From the NCBI GenBank assembly GCA_902825775.1, contig CADECF010000002.1, forward strand, positions 310,001 through 374,000: a stretch of 64,000 bases of DNA, written 5' to 3'. The notes below the pieces were generated by a model that was not told the DNA's origin, did no database searches, and saw nothing but the letters and a program-made list of their open reading frames with translations. Both the position numbers and the translations under genes were made by a program. Each line of letters starts with the position of its first letter. Positions within the stretch are counted from its first letter, which is position 1. Positions 45,574 through 53,939 of this stretch are shown here, one piece after another. Origin of the DNA: an uncultured Lysobacteraceae bacterium (lineage in GTDB: Bacteria; Pseudomonadota; Gammaproteobacteria; Xanthomonadales; Xanthomonadaceae).

Positions 45574-47481
45574 ATGGAAGCCAACACGCGTCAACTAGAA
45601 GCCATTTTTGATCCCAACGTGTTCTTCCAGGTGCCGCTGTTCCAGCGCCCCTATGTCTGGGAACAGGAGAAGAACTGGGAACCCCTGTGGGATGACATCC
45701 AATCGCTGCTGGACCGGCGCCTGCGCACCGGCCAGGCTCGCGCTCACTTCCTGGGCGCCATCGTGCTGGAGCAGTTGCCGCACGCGGCCGGGTCCATCGA
45801 GACCCGCCTAGTCATCGACGGGCAGCAGCGCTTCACCACGCTCCAGTTGTTTCTTATGGTGGCGCGCAACTTAGCCAAGCTCCACGGCGAAGATCGCCTG
45901 GTCCAGACCTTCACCGGCTTGGTCGAAAACGACGCGAACCGAGTCAAGACGCCCAACGAAAAGTTCAAGTTGTGGCCGACCAACAGTGACCGCGCCGCGT
46001 TTAAGGCGATCCATGGTTGCGACACCCTCCAGGCACTGGAACAGACGGTCAAGGCCAAGCCCGAGCTGCGCACCAGCAACCTGGTCGGCGCCTACCGTTA
46101 TTTTTACCGCCAGTTGTCCGACTGGCTAGCCGGCAAGCTCGATGAAGAAGATGACAAGGCCGCGCTGGCTGCGGTCACTGTCAGCGATCGACTGGATGTG
46201 TTGTGGCAGGTGGTGAACAGCGGCCTGCAGTTGGTCGTGATCAATCTGGACAAGGAAGACGAAACCCAGGTCATTTTCGAGACCTTGAACGCCCGCGGCA
46301 CCGATCTGTTGCCGGTGGATCTGATCAAGAACTATTTGTTCCGGCGCGCCACGGCCGATGGCGAAGATGTGGAAGCCATCTACGAAGAGCATTGGGCGCG
46401 CTTCGAGAACAAGGAGGACTTCTGGCGCAAGGAAATAAAGCAGGGCCGCGTAAACCGACCGCGCATCGACTTGTTCATCAATCACTACCTGTCGCTAATG
46501 ACCCAGGACGAGGTCAAGGTCACGCACCTGTTCAACACCTTCAAGGCGTTTGCCGAACACGCAAAGGCCGAAGCGGGTTCCTCAATCCCGGTGCCCAAGA
46601 CCGCGGCCGGCCATATCGAGCAGTTGGCGCGCTATGCCGATGTGTTCGAAAAGTTCTACGAGCCCGGCAAACACACTGCGCTGGCGCTGTTCTTGCGCCG
46701 CCTGGAAGCGGTGGATACGGCTACGGTCTATCCGTTCCTGCTCCATGCCTACGCCACGCTGATGCCCGAGCACCAGGACGAGTTCGACAAGATCCTGGCA
46801 GTGCTTGAATCCTTCCTCATGCGCCGGCTGATCACCAACTACACGTCGAAGAACTACAACCGCTTGTTCATCGACCTGATCAAGGCGGTGGAGAAGGCCG
46901 GCGAGCTGACCGCCAAATCGGTGGCCGCGCAGCTGGCCAAGGGCAATGGCGACAGCACCAAGTTCCCGACCAATGAGGAACTTTTAATCGCCGTGTTCGA
47001 TCAGCCCCTTTATGACCGCATTGCCCAATACAAGGTGCGGGCCGTGCTGGAAGCATTGGATGCGGTCGCGCATACCTCCAAGAGCGAAACCCTGGCAATG
47101 CCGACCGATCTGACGATCGAGCATGTGATGCCGCAGACCTGGATCACCCACTGGCCGTTGCCGGATGACGTAAAGGGCGATGCCTTGGCCGAGCAGAAGG
47201 CCGCGGCGCGTCGCAATGTGATGCTCCATACCCTGGGCAACCTCACCCTGATTACCGGCAGCTTCAACTCCTCGCTCCAGCACGCGGCCTGGTCTTCCAA
47301 GCGCCCTGAGTTGCTGACCTATTCCAAGCTCAACCTCACCCAGTATTTCCACGGTGCTGATGCCAATGAGTGGAACGAGGCGGCGATCAAGAAGCGCACC
47401 GAGCACCTGTTCAAGCAGATGGTGAAGATCTGGCCGGACGTGGAGCGCGTGAAACCCGGTGTGGCGGTGGCGACAAGTTAG
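45574..47481 (+). CDS. GmrSD-like DUF262/DUF1524 nuclease
   Basis: 635 residues. The N-terminal DUF262 domain has VPLFQRPYVWEQEKNWEPLW and LVIDGQQRFTTLQLFL, the nucleotide-binding ParB-like motif DGQQR. The C-terminal DUF1524 domain has the HNH-type nuclease IEHVMPQTW and NVMLHTLGNLTLITGSFNSSLQ. This single-chain layout is that of type IV, modification-dependent restriction enzymes of the GmrSD/BrxU group, which cut DNA with modified bases using NTP. The SRAP gene follows after eight bases. Confidence 0.9.
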   Translation: MEANTRQLEAIFDPNVFFQVPLFQRPYVWEQEKNWEPLWDDIQSLLDRRLRTGQARAHFLGAIVLEQLPHAAGSIETRLVIDGQQRFTTLQLFLMVARNLAKLHGEDRLVQTFTGLVENDANRVKTPNEKFKLWPTNSDRAAFKAIHGCDTLQALEQTVKAKPELRTSNLVGAYRYFYRQLSDWLAGKLDEEDDKAALAAVTVSDRLDVLWQVVNSGLQLVVINLDKEDETQVIFETLNARGTDLLPVDLIKNYLFRRATADGEDVEAIYEEHWARFENKEDFWRKEIKQGRVNRPRIDLFINHYLSLMTQDEVKVTHLFNTFKAFAEHAKAEAGSSIPVPKTAAGHIEQLARYADVFEKFYEPGKHTALALFLRRLEAVDTATVYPFLLHAYATLMPEHQDEFDKILAVLESFLMRRLITNYTSKNYNRLFIDLIKAVEKAGELTAKSVAAQLAKGNGDSTKFPTNEELLIAVFDQPLYDRIAQYKVRAVLEALDAVAHTSKSETLAMPTDLTIEHVMPQTWITHWPLPDDVKGDALAEQKAAARRNVMLHTLGNLTLITGSFNSSLQHAAWSSKRPELLTYSKLNLTQYFHGADANEWNEAAIKKRTEHLFKQMVKIWPDVERVKPGVAVATS

Positions 47482-47489
47482 GAGGCGGT

Positions 47490-48464
47490 ATGTGTTATTC
47501 GGCGGAAGCGTGGAACTTGCTGGAGGCCTTCGTGCGCGACACGGGGGCGGAAATCGACATGAAGTCGTTTTGGGAACTGTATCTGGGGCGCGATGAGCAA
47601 TATCGCATCCGCAAGAAACAGTCCGATGGACACAAGATCCCCAAGGGCATGGATCTAAACTTCCTCCATCCCAAGAACGAGTTGGAGGAGAAAATCCAAG
47701 GGCTGATCCAGGAATGGAACACGCAGAAGATCAGCGAGAGCGAGCAGGAGCTTTTCAAGCAAGTCAAGCGCGTTGCTGACGCCGAACGCAAGCTCGCGGT
47801 TAAGGAAACGAAGGCCGCCCTTACCGATGTGCGTGTGGGCGGCAACAAGATCAAGCAGCTCAAGCGGTGGATCTCGGACGCCAAGCGCACCACACTCCAG
47901 CCGGAAACCGACAACCGGATATTTCCCGATTGGTATTGCCCGGTGCTCATCGTAGAAAACGGCAAGAAGATCATCCGGCCTATGCGCTATCACTGCCGTC
48001 CTGCAGGGATGGATCCGAGCATTGATCGCACTAAGACTGGCCAAGTGTCGGGAACCTACAATTCAAGAAGGGACAATCTCACTCGCTTTTGGCGGAACTT
48101 GTTCGGCTATACCCATGGCCTAATGCTGGCCGAAACCTTTTACGAGAATGTCGACGACGGGAAGGGTGGAAGCAAGGAGATCCAGTTCCGGCCGCGCACG
48201 GGCGAGACGATGTATGTGGCGTGTCTCTACTCGCATTGGACCGATCCCTCGGGTAAAGAACCGGACCTATGGTCTTTCGCTGCGATCACCGATGAGCCCG
48301 AGCCCGAAGTGGCCGCAGAAGGGCACGACCGAACCATTATCAACATCAAGCCCGAGCATGTGGATGCCTGGTTGAACCCGGATCCCAACAATCTCCAGGC
48401 GCTGTTCGACATCTTCGACGACCGGCGCCATCCCTACTACGAAGTCATCCGTAAAGCGGCGTAA
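47490..48464 (+). CDS. SRAP domain protein (YedK/HMCES-like)
   Basis: 324 residues from ATG 47490 (GGAGG seven bases upstream), which puts the catalytic Cys at position 2 (MCYSAEAW). Family residues follow: the Asn/Arg in TYNSRRDNLTRFW, the Glu in LAETFYENV, and the active-site His in EGHDRTIINIKPEHVDAWL. SRAP proteins form a thiazolidine cross-link with abasic sites in ssDNA and protect them. A coiled insert (QELFKQVKRVADAERKLAV) makes it longer than the usual 220 residues. It is in one operon with the GmrSD-like gene. Confidence 0.9.
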   Translation: MCYSAEAWNLLEAFVRDTGAEIDMKSFWELYLGRDEQYRIRKKQSDGHKIPKGMDLNFLHPKNELEEKIQGLIQEWNTQKISESEQELFKQVKRVADAERKLAVKETKAALTDVRVGGNKIKQLKRWISDAKRTTLQPETDNRIFPDWYCPVLIVENGKKIIRPMRYHCRPAGMDPSIDRTKTGQVSGTYNSRRDNLTRFWRNLFGYTHGLMLAETFYENVDDGKGGSKEIQFRPRTGETMYVACLYSHWTDPSGKEPDLWSFAAITDEPEPEVAAEGHDRTIINIKPEHVDAWLNPDPNNLQALFDIFDDRRHPYYEVIRKAA

Positions 48465-48472
48465 TCAAGCGC

Positions 48473-49147
48473 ATGGCGACCTCCAAGGCCGAATACCACC
48501 GCAATGTTTTGGACCAGGTGCTGGCCGCCGCTGGCTGGCGACCTGATCAGGCACACATGGCATTTGATGCGCTCCAAAAACGCATCGACGAGTTGCCCGA
48601 TGCCACGCTATTGTTGGCCGGCGTAGCCGATTTCTGGCTGGATCTGTCTAAGCAACAGGGTGCAAAGCGACGCAAGGCACTGACGCCTACAAGCCCGTTT
48701 TTCCCGTCCGGCCGCAAGGTGCTCGGTAAGAAAGGCCCTATCGCGGTCTGGGATGAGGAATGGCGGCGACTTGAAGCGGCCAAGGTCATGGCACCCACGC
48801 GATCGGCGGGCGGGCGCGAGCTCTATGCCGAACTGATCACCCAGCCGGCACCCTGGTTCATGGGTTGGGTGGGCGACCAGGCTCAGGTCATTGGGCACGC
48901 TGCCTGGTTGCCTACGGCCTATCTGGAAGAGGCCTTCGCCAACCAGGCCATCGACACACTGGACGTCCAATGGCTGCACTTAGACCAGGTATTGCGCTTG
49001 CCCTGGCGCAATCGTGAGGAAGCTCATACCTGGCTCGCAATCGTGCGGGCCTGCCATCGCATGATCGAGGCAGACCTGGAACAGGTCAGGATGGATCTCG
49101 ACAGCGGCGAAGCTACGGGTGCGCCGCGGGACGGCGGAAGGATCTAA
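48473..49147 (+). CDS. Hypothetical protein next to the SRAP gene
   Basis: 224 residues, eight bases after the SRAP stop, so part of the same operon. Helical N-terminus (KAEYHRNVLDQVLAAAGWRP), then PTSPFFPSGRKVLGKKGPIAVW and a Trp-rich middle (APWFMGWVGDQAQVIGHAAW). No signal peptide, membrane helix or familiar motif. A role alongside the GmrSD-like nuclease and SRAP protein is inferred from position. Confidence 0.65.
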   Translation: MATSKAEYHRNVLDQVLAAAGWRPDQAHMAFDALQKRIDELPDATLLLAGVADFWLDLSKQQGAKRRKALTPTSPFFPSGRKVLGKKGPIAVWDEEWRRLEAAKVMAPTRSAGGRELYAELITQPAPWFMGWVGDQAQVIGHAAWLPTAYLEEAFANQAIDTLDVQWLHLDQVLRLPWRNREEAHTWLAIVRACHRMIEADLEQVRMDLDSGEATGAPRDGGRI

Positions 49148-49251
49148 ATCCTTCCTGAATAGTGGGGGAGGGGGCTCCTCTGCAGGCGAAGTCTGCCAAT
49201 CGATTTAATTGTTTCCGAAGTCCGGCGCAGCGCTGGATACGGAGACAAGTG

Positions 49252-50106
49252 ATGCTCACTTCAAATGAAATCGCCGTTGGTATCGTGGCTTGGCCGGACC
49301 CCAGCTTCTTTTCGGCCGATGCTGGTTGCGGGATGCCTTACTCAATCCATCGCGCCATCCATCCAATGGTCTGTATTGAAAAGAACGACACGCATGGTGT
49401 CTGGATCGGTTTGTCGTCCAAGGACAAAACCTTGGGTGGTCGCATCAAAATGGCCATCCCGCCTGGCTGGAAAATCGGCAGCAGGTCCTGGATCGAAAAG
49501 CCGTCGTTTGTTGGCGACCTGACCACCTCGATCATCATCCCGCATGAGGTCATGGTCCAAGCAACGGCCAAGGCTGAAATCGCCGGCACGCTACGGCATC
49601 GCTTGACCCCGACAGGAGCCGAAGAGCTGCTGCGGATGGTGAAGCGTGCGGAGGGCTATACCTTGGAGAGCAATCCAACCGACAAGCCTGTCCAGGTTCC
49701 TACTGCCAAGATCATCCTCAAGCGACAAATCAAGCCGCTCGTAATGCGCAAGCGCCTGAAGAACGCTGAGTATGAGGAGCTGCTTAAGCGCAATGCACTC
49801 GGTGAGACGGTCGAACAGTTGTCGCAGGCGTTCAAGTTTCCGGAAGACCGGATTGATGCCTACATCGACTACCGCAAGCGCCGAGATCAGGCGAAGGCTG
49901 CCGATGTGGCAGCGACAGTTGTCGTGCCGTGCGTAGACCTGTCGCAGTTCAGTCTCCAGCAGCTTCGCCAGATCGTGGCCCAGAGGGAGCGCAACGAAGA
50001 GCTCAACGCAGCTCGCCAACAAATCGAGGCCTTTGCCAGGACATTAGGCCTAGGGATTGTGGATCTGGTGTTGGACAAGCCGGTTCACGCCCTGATTGCA
50101 GCCTAA
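49252..50106 (+). CDS. Hypothetical protein with C-terminal helical region
   Basis: 284 residues from ATG 49252, behind GGAGACAAGTG; the frame upstream to 49162 has no site. The first 100 residues are mostly beta (NEIAVGIVAWPDPSFFSADA). Residues 140-230 include KLILKRQIKPLVMRKR-like basic stretches and a helix-turn-helix-like ETVEQLSQAFKFPEDRIDAYI. The end is helical. DNA binding is possible. It heads a run of four short genes. No family recognised. Confidence 0.65.
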   Translation: MLTSNEIAVGIVAWPDPSFFSADAGCGMPYSIHRAIHPMVCIEKNDTHGVWIGLSSKDKTLGGRIKMAIPPGWKIGSRSWIEKPSFVGDLTTSIIIPHEVMVQATAKAEIAGTLRHRLTPTGAEELLRMVKRAEGYTLESNPTDKPVQVPTAKIILKRQIKPLVMRKRLKNAEYEELLKRNALGETVEQLSQAFKFPEDRIDAYIDYRKRRDQAKAADVAATVVVPCVDLSQFSLQQLRQIVAQRERNEELNAARQQIEAFARTLGLGIVDLVLDKPVHALIAA

Positions 50107-50123
50107 CGGATAGGAGATAAGAC

Positions 50124-50324
50124 ATGCCCATGTTTACAGTTCACCTGGAACTCATTCAAGTTGAGCGTGGCACCGTTGAGATCGAGGCGAAGGACTTCGA
50201 TGAAGCCATCGCGCTTGCAAATCAAGAGTCCGACAGTGAGATCTCGTATCACTACGCCGTGAATCCCATTCGCCACGTTACTGCCGTGCAGAGCACCAAC
50301 GGCATCCTGCTGGTGGGGGTGTAA
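50124..50324 (+). CDS. Small protein, paralogue of the gene at 50777
   Basis: 66 residues (GGAGATAAGAC ribosome binding site). FTVHLELIQVERGTVEIEAK then ISYHYAVNPIRHVTAVQST has a beta-alpha-beta rhythm and matches the product at 50777 along its length (FTVYLKLVQVECGSTEIEAA, VSYHFVSDPVRRLVAIQEH). Function unknown. Confidence 0.65.
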   Translation: MPMFTVHLELIQVERGTVEIEAKDFDEAIALANQESDSEISYHYAVNPIRHVTAVQSTNGILLVGV

Positions 50325-50326
50325 TC

Positions 50327-50773
50327 ATGCCTACCTACCTGTTGAAGTTTGAGCGCTACATCCAGGAGGCAGCCTGGAAGCGGGTCCGTGCAAAGGACCT
50401 GGATACGGCGATGGCCAAGGCGATGGAAGTAGATACAGACGAACTGGAGTGGGCGGATGAGGAGGAAACTACCCATCCACGTCTGTATGGAGTGTTCGAC
50501 GGTTGCAAGAAGGGTCTGGTCAGTGTTGAAACCCAACACCGGCAAGACACGAGTTGGACGGCCGTGGACCTGCGCGACCAGTGGGGCAAGGCGCCACTAA
50601 CGAATGAGCAGCTGGCGCAGATGAATACCGTGCTCAAGCTGTGGCTGCTGGCTATGGAGAACGTGCCGCCAGTCTTTGCGAACGATTCCGTTGGTTTGAG
50701 ATGGTTCTACCTCAAGCCCTGGGATCTAGATCCCACAGACGCCGGCTGCATCCTGAATGGTGAGGGGATGTAG
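50327..50773 (+). CDS. Hypothetical protein between two small paralogues
   Basis: 148 residues, two bases after the previous stop. The first 45 residues (YLLKFERYIQEAAWKRVRAKDLDTAMAKAM) follow the same beta-alpha pattern as the flanking small proteins, with an added domain (TSWTAVDLRDQWGKAPLTNE and RWFYLKPWDLDPTDAGCIL). The three genes may be a duplicated family with one member extended. No function recognised. Confidence 0.65.
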   Translation: MPTYLLKFERYIQEAAWKRVRAKDLDTAMAKAMEVDTDELEWADEEETTHPRLYGVFDGCKKGLVSVETQHRQDTSWTAVDLRDQWGKAPLTNEQLAQMNTVLKLWLLAMENVPPVFANDSVGLRWFYLKPWDLDPTDAGCILNGEGM

Positions 50774-50776
50774 CCC

Positions 50777-50989
50777 ATGTCCAAGTTCACGGTTTATCTC
50801 AAGCTGGTCCAGGTCGAATGCGGTAGCACCGAGATTGAAGCAGCGGATCTGGAAGAGGCTATGCGTTTTGCTAGGGAGGTTCCGGACGACGAGGTTAGTT
50901 ATCACTTCGTTTCCGATCCAGTTCGACGGCTGGTGGCGATCCAGGAGCACAGCACCGAAGAGATGCATCTGGTGGGGGATGCGCCATGA
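50777..50989 (+). CDS. Small protein, paralogue of the gene at 50124
   Basis: 70 residues, three bases after the preceding stop. About half its residues match the product at 50124, with the same VSYH and (R)xVAxQ positions. Acidic. It is the last gene before the long non-coding stretch. Function unknown. Confidence 0.65.
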   Translation: MSKFTVYLKLVQVECGSTEIEAADLEEAMRFAREVPDDEVSYHFVSDPVRRLVAIQEHSTEEMHLVGDAP

Positions 50990-51613
50990 TAATCCCTCGG
51001 CTTCCCGAGCGTCTGATGTGTGCGCTCCTTACTTGAGCATTTCGTCTTTCGATCGCAACTCGCAAGCCGCCCAGGTCTTGTGGGACCAGATGCAGCATGA
51101 GCGCCGAACGGCTCCTGCCCGAGGCAGTGCCAAAGTCTCCTGCTTGTAAGGCCTCGTGAACCCGGAGGATCCGTCTTGTCTTCAGGCTTGCTCACAACAC
51201 CACACCCGGGTTCTAGCACCTGTTGTCGCCCCCAGGGGGCCATGCGCCCCTGTTCCAGCGCAGCAACACCGTTGCCCTGATCCACCTCTAGCAAGGCAGG
51301 CGGGAGCTGCGGCGGGCTAGTCGCACATAGGTTCCTGTCTCTTGCGGACTGCTTTTTCGTGGCACGGTCGGTCAAGCCATTCTGGGGCAAGTGTCCACTC
51401 CTCCACGCGCCTGATCGGCAGCCTAGGGCCGTTTGTGATGGCCTGAATGTTCCACCACCACTGGACCCTTTCACGTCTGCCTGGCTTTGTTGCGGCCTGT
51501 CCCGCTTCGCGCGCTCAACTCCACGGTCGTTCGCTGTGCCAGGTGCTCCCCGTCCTAGGCTTTCCCTTTCTCGGACCACGAGCAATCCGCTCTAGCGAGA
51601 AAGGAACCAGATC
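50990..51613 (+). ncRNA. Candidate long structured RNA or leader
   Basis: 624 bases with no supported gene; frames here lack ribosome binding sites and family resemblance. It is rich in potential stems: GAACCCGG (51158) with CCGGGTTC (51206), GAGGC (51121) with GCCTC (51151), a GCCCCC/GGGGGC hairpin near 51228, GCAAC/GTTGC near 51265, and CCTTTCTCG (51565) with CGAGAAAGG (51596). It ends just before a gene of 68 residues. I see no match to a known RNA class, so this is a candidate only. Confidence 0.35.
51565..51604 (+). promoter_or_regulatory. Hairpin covering a ribosome binding site
   Basis: CCTTTCTCG (51565-51573) can pair with CGAGAAAGG (51596-51604). The 3' arm contains the AAGG of the ribosome binding site of the gene at 51614, so the stem could block its translation. 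Confidence 0.4.
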
Positions 51614-51820
51614 ATGAGCAAGACCAGCAAGCCCGCCGCCGAAACCACCCGCCTGGACGCCTTCGTGGTGGAAGAGTTCGAGGTCAACGGTGAGAAGCGC
51701 AGCGCCTGGAACAAAATCGGCACCGCATGGCCCCAGAAGGGCGGCTTCCGCCTGGTGCTGAAAGCCATCCCAGTCGATGGTGTGGTGATCCTGCACAAGC
51801 CCGAAGCCAAGGAAGACTGA
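51614..51820 (+). CDS. Small conserved-type hypothetical protein
   Basis: 68 residues with an AAAGGAACC ribosome binding site. The sequence (LDAFVVEEFEVNGEKRSAWN, KIGTAWPQKGGFRLVLKAIP) looks like the short beta-rich proteins of phages and integrative elements whose role is unknown. A strong terminator follows at once, so it is transcribed apart from the next gene, possibly with the long leader upstream. Confidence 0.7.
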   Translation: MSKTSKPAAETTRLDAFVVEEFEVNGEKRSAWNKIGTAWPQKGGFRLVLKAIPVDGVVILHKPEAKED

Positions 51821-51826
51821 TCTTCG

Positions 51827-51850
51827 CGGGGCCCTTCGGGGCCCCGTCTT
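51827..51850 (+). terminator. Strong rho-independent terminator
   Basis: CGGGGCCC, TTCG, GGGCCCCG, then TCTTT: an 8-bp perfect GC stem with a stable UUCG loop, seven bases after the stop of the gene at 51614. Confidence 0.8.
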
Positions 51851-51864
51851 TACAGGAGATTACG

Positions 51865-52053
51865 ATGACCAAGAACAATTGGCTCAAGGCCTTCGACACC
51901 GAGCTCAAGCAGCGCTTCGGTATCGATCATAGCGACGCGGGTATGGACGAGGTCCAGATTGCCCGCTACCGGGATTTGGATCCCCAAGACGCCGCACACG
52001 CCTTCGGCGAGGACTACGACCTGGATCGCATCGACGGTCCATGGGGCGGCTGA
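51865..52053 (+). CDS. Small acidic hypothetical protein
   Basis: 62 residues from ATG 51865 (AGGAGATTACG site). MTKNNWLKAFDTELKQRFGI then LDPQDAAHAFGEDYDLDRID. It is acidic and helical at its start, with the pattern (WLKAFDxELxxxFGIxxxDAG) seen in small uncharacterised phage and ICE proteins. Its stop codon lies inside the terminator stem that follows. Confidence 0.65.
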   Translation: MTKNNWLKAFDTELKQRFGIDHSDAGMDEVQIARYRDLDPQDAAHAFGEDYDLDRIDGPWGG

Positions 52054-52067
52054 GGCCGCCCTTTTTT
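52044..52067 (+). terminator. Rho-independent terminator
   Basis: GGGCGGC, TGAG, GCCGCCC, TTTTTT. The stem includes the stop codon of the gene before. Confidence 0.85.
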
Positions 52068-52091
52068 GCGAACTGCGCGAAATGCATGCGC

Positions 52092-52120
52092 TTGACTCAT
52101 TCAAGTTTGGCCTTAGACGT
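52092..52120 (+). promoter_or_regulatory. Element promoter family, copy 8
   Basis: TTGACT, 16 bases, TAGACG, followed by TATTTGTATAGCA. The TTAGACGT end and TGTATAGCA leader match the copies at 54402 and 55417. The operon 52214-54352 follows. Confidence 0.65.
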
Positions 52121-52213
52121 ATTTGTATAGCAGGCGCATCACAACTTGCTCCCCGCCACACACGAGGCCCGATGACATGTCCACCCCCTTATTCCTCATC
52201 GGAGACCTCGACC

Positions 52214-52342
52214 ATGTTCAAGCGCATCGTAAACCTCGCCCTGCTCATCGGCGGCATCGCCTTCGTCGTCCACTTCTTTGAAGCGGCCGTGGCGCGCACC
52301 GACAGCATGACCCAGTCCATCCACGACATCACTTCCAACTGA
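52214..52342 (+). CDS. Tiny membrane peptide heading an operon
   Basis: 42 residues from ATG 52214 with a GGAGACCTCGACC site. One transmembrane helix (IVNLALLIGGIAFVVHFFEAAV) and a short polar end (TDSMTQSIHDITSN). It is the first gene behind a copy of the shared promoter, as are other tiny membrane peptides in this element (55487, 59784, 61392). Function unknown. Confidence 0.6.
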   Translation: MFKRIVNLALLIGGIAFVVHFFEAAVARTDSMTQSIHDITSN

Positions 52343-52361
52343 GCCAGGAGAGTCCGACCAA

Positions 52362-52922
52362 ATGAGCTTCCTCGACCTCTCCTGGATCCCTGGCAAGCGC
52401 GTCCAGCCCAAGCCCATCAAGCCTGTGTCCAAGACGGATGCGGCTGCCATTGAGCAATCCAAGCTCGACGCGCTGCAGGCCTATGCGCAGCGCCACGCCA
52501 GCCAGATCACCTTCTACCCCTACGACCGCGGCCAGTGCTACGACAAGAACGCGCAAGCGGTGATGGCGATCGTGAACGCGCCGGGCGCCTGTGCGCACTA
52601 CTGCTGGTCGACGGCAACCAAAACCTGGGAGTTCGTCCAGCTGCCGCACATGTCAACCGAGCAGAGGTGCGCCGAGCGCATGGGGTATATGACCATCGCC
52701 AAGATGCGTTCGAAGCTGTTTGCCATGCTCGACGAATGGCTGGCGGCCAGTGGGCTCATCGAGCAATCGAAGGGCGAGGGCGTGCTGGTCATGGATGGCA
52801 TGGGCAGCCTGGCTGAGGAGGTGGTGTCCAACATCGATCTCACGATCAAGCCTGACCAAGCCGCACCGATGGCTGGCGTGGATGCCAAGACTGTCGCCGA
52901 AGCGATCGGAGGTGGTCGATGA
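52362..52922 (+). CDS. Hypothetical protein
   Basis: 186 residues. A polar N-terminus (KRVQPKPIKPVSKTDAAAIE) is followed by QITFYPYDRGQCYDKNAQAV and a helical part (KMRSKLFAMLDEWLAASGLI). There is a Cys-x-His-x-x-Cys cluster (GACAHYCW) that could hold a metal. No signal peptide. Its stop overlaps the next start (ATGA), so it is cotranslated. No family recognised. Confidence 0.65.
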   Translation: MSFLDLSWIPGKRVQPKPIKPVSKTDAAAIEQSKLDALQAYAQRHASQITFYPYDRGQCYDKNAQAVMAIVNAPGACAHYCWSTATKTWEFVQLPHMSTEQRCAERMGYMTIAKMRSKLFAMLDEWLAASGLIEQSKGEGVLVMDGMGSLAEEVVSNIDLTIKPDQAAPMAGVDAKTVAEAIGGGR

Positions 52923-53155
52923 AGAACTTCCTCAAAACCTGGGCGGCCAACTTCTGGTTCATGGCTCGCTTCCCCCTTCTCTTTGGATCCGTCTTCTTCA
53001 GCGTGTGGTTTGGGGCCTGGGTGTCCGATGTTGTTTACGAAATGGTCGGAAACCGATTGGTGTCGGGGTTCCTGGTTTTCCTTGTGCTGCTTCTGTCCTG
53101 GACCTTGATAGGGACCGCGATAGAAACGGCGAATGCTGAAGAAGGTGATGAGTGA
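52919..53155 (+). CDS. Small two-helix membrane protein
   Basis: 78 residues with two hydrophobic helices (FWFMARFPLLFGSVFFSVWFGAWV and LVSGFLVFLVLLLSWTLIGTAI). It overlaps both the gene before (ATGA) and the gene after, in one tight operon. Function unknown. Confidence 0.65.
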   Translation: MKNFLKTWAANFWFMARFPLLFGSVFFSVWFGAWVSDVVYEMVGNRLVSGFLVFLVLLLSWTLIGTAIETANAEEGDE

Positions 53156-53364
53156 ACACCATCATCACCATCGAAGACTCCCAGGGCACCGCGTGCTCGG
53201 CGCATCGCACGCTGGATCCCGCCATCGCCATCGAGCGGGCCATTTCCAAGCGTTATGGCCAGGGCAGAGCGTTTCAAGAGAACGGGGGCAGCCACTTCTA
53301 CCGCAGCGGGCGCGTGGCCGGTGTGGGTGAGGTGTTTATTGGCATTATCAGGGAGAGGAACTGA
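53152..53364 (+). CDS. Small hypothetical protein
   Basis: 70 residues from a GTG overlapping the preceding stop (GTGA). NTIITIEDSQGTACSAHRTL, then AIAIERAISKRYGQG and VGEVFIGIIRERN suggest a small beta-alpha-beta fold. The stop shares one base with the next start (TGATG). Function unknown. Confidence 0.6.
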   Translation: MNTIITIEDSQGTACSAHRTLDPAIAIERAISKRYGQGRAFQENGGSHFYRSGRVAGVGEVFIGIIRERN

Positions 53365-53939
53365 TGGATATTTATTTGGAGATTGTCTCCAGAATCATTA
53401 GCGCAGTAATCGGATCTTCACTGGCGCTGGGCATTTTTATCCTGCTGGAGAGCCGATCCCAGCGCCGAGAGTATCAGCGCAGTCGCATGGCACGAGAGGA
53501 TGCTCTCAAGGCGATGCGGGAAGCCCGCGCACAGAAACTCAGGGAGGATGAGGCGCATCGATTTCAGAGCGACATTGCCACCTTCCCGAGCCATGGAAAT
53601 TTCTGGGGTCAGCCCTTCAGCTCATGGCAGGAGCAACTTCAGGACCTGGTCGATCGCGGGCTGTCGCTGGATAGTCCCAACGAGCATTTTGACAGCCTCA
53701 AAAAAGCGGTAATCGATGGCGTGGCCTTCAACCAAAATCGGGTGGCATTGGCTTCTCACGTCAGCGATCCCAACACGCAAGGGTCTCTTGCCATGGCGTC
53801 CTACCATGTTTCAGATGCGCAGGCGTGCCTCAAACACCTCCAGAGCATCGAAGCGAAATGGGCCCAAGACCGCTATGACGCCATGGACCAGACGACGGCG
53901 CCTGCTATGGGGGTGAGCAAGCGGGCGGGGCGCCTCTGA
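53364..53939 (+). CDS. Membrane-anchored protein with short RL tail
   Basis: 191 residues. An N-terminal membrane helix (RIISAVIGSSLALGIFILLE) is followed by a charged coiled coil (RSRMAREDALKAMREARAQK) and a soluble domain. The last 16 residues (QTTAPAMGVSKRAGRL) match the short form of the shared C-terminal tail. With the helix the tail would lie in the cytoplasm. The gene after it is coupled by TGATG, the same arrangement as at 60313/60852. Confidence 0.7.
   Translation: MDIYLEIVSRIISAVIGSSLALGIFILLESRSQRREYQRSRMAREDALKAMREARAQKLREDEAHRFQSDIATFPSHGNFWGQPFSSWQEQLQDLVDRGLSLDSPNEHFDSLKKAVIDGVAFNQNRVALASHVSDPNTQGSLAMASYHVSDAQACLKHLQSIEAKWAQDRYDAMDQTTAPAMGVSKRAGRL

Noticed and set aside
50902..51585. 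227-codon minus-strand frame in the 50990-51613 gap
   Set aside because: Low-complexity translation, no ribosome binding site, runs against all neighbours and into the gene at 50777.
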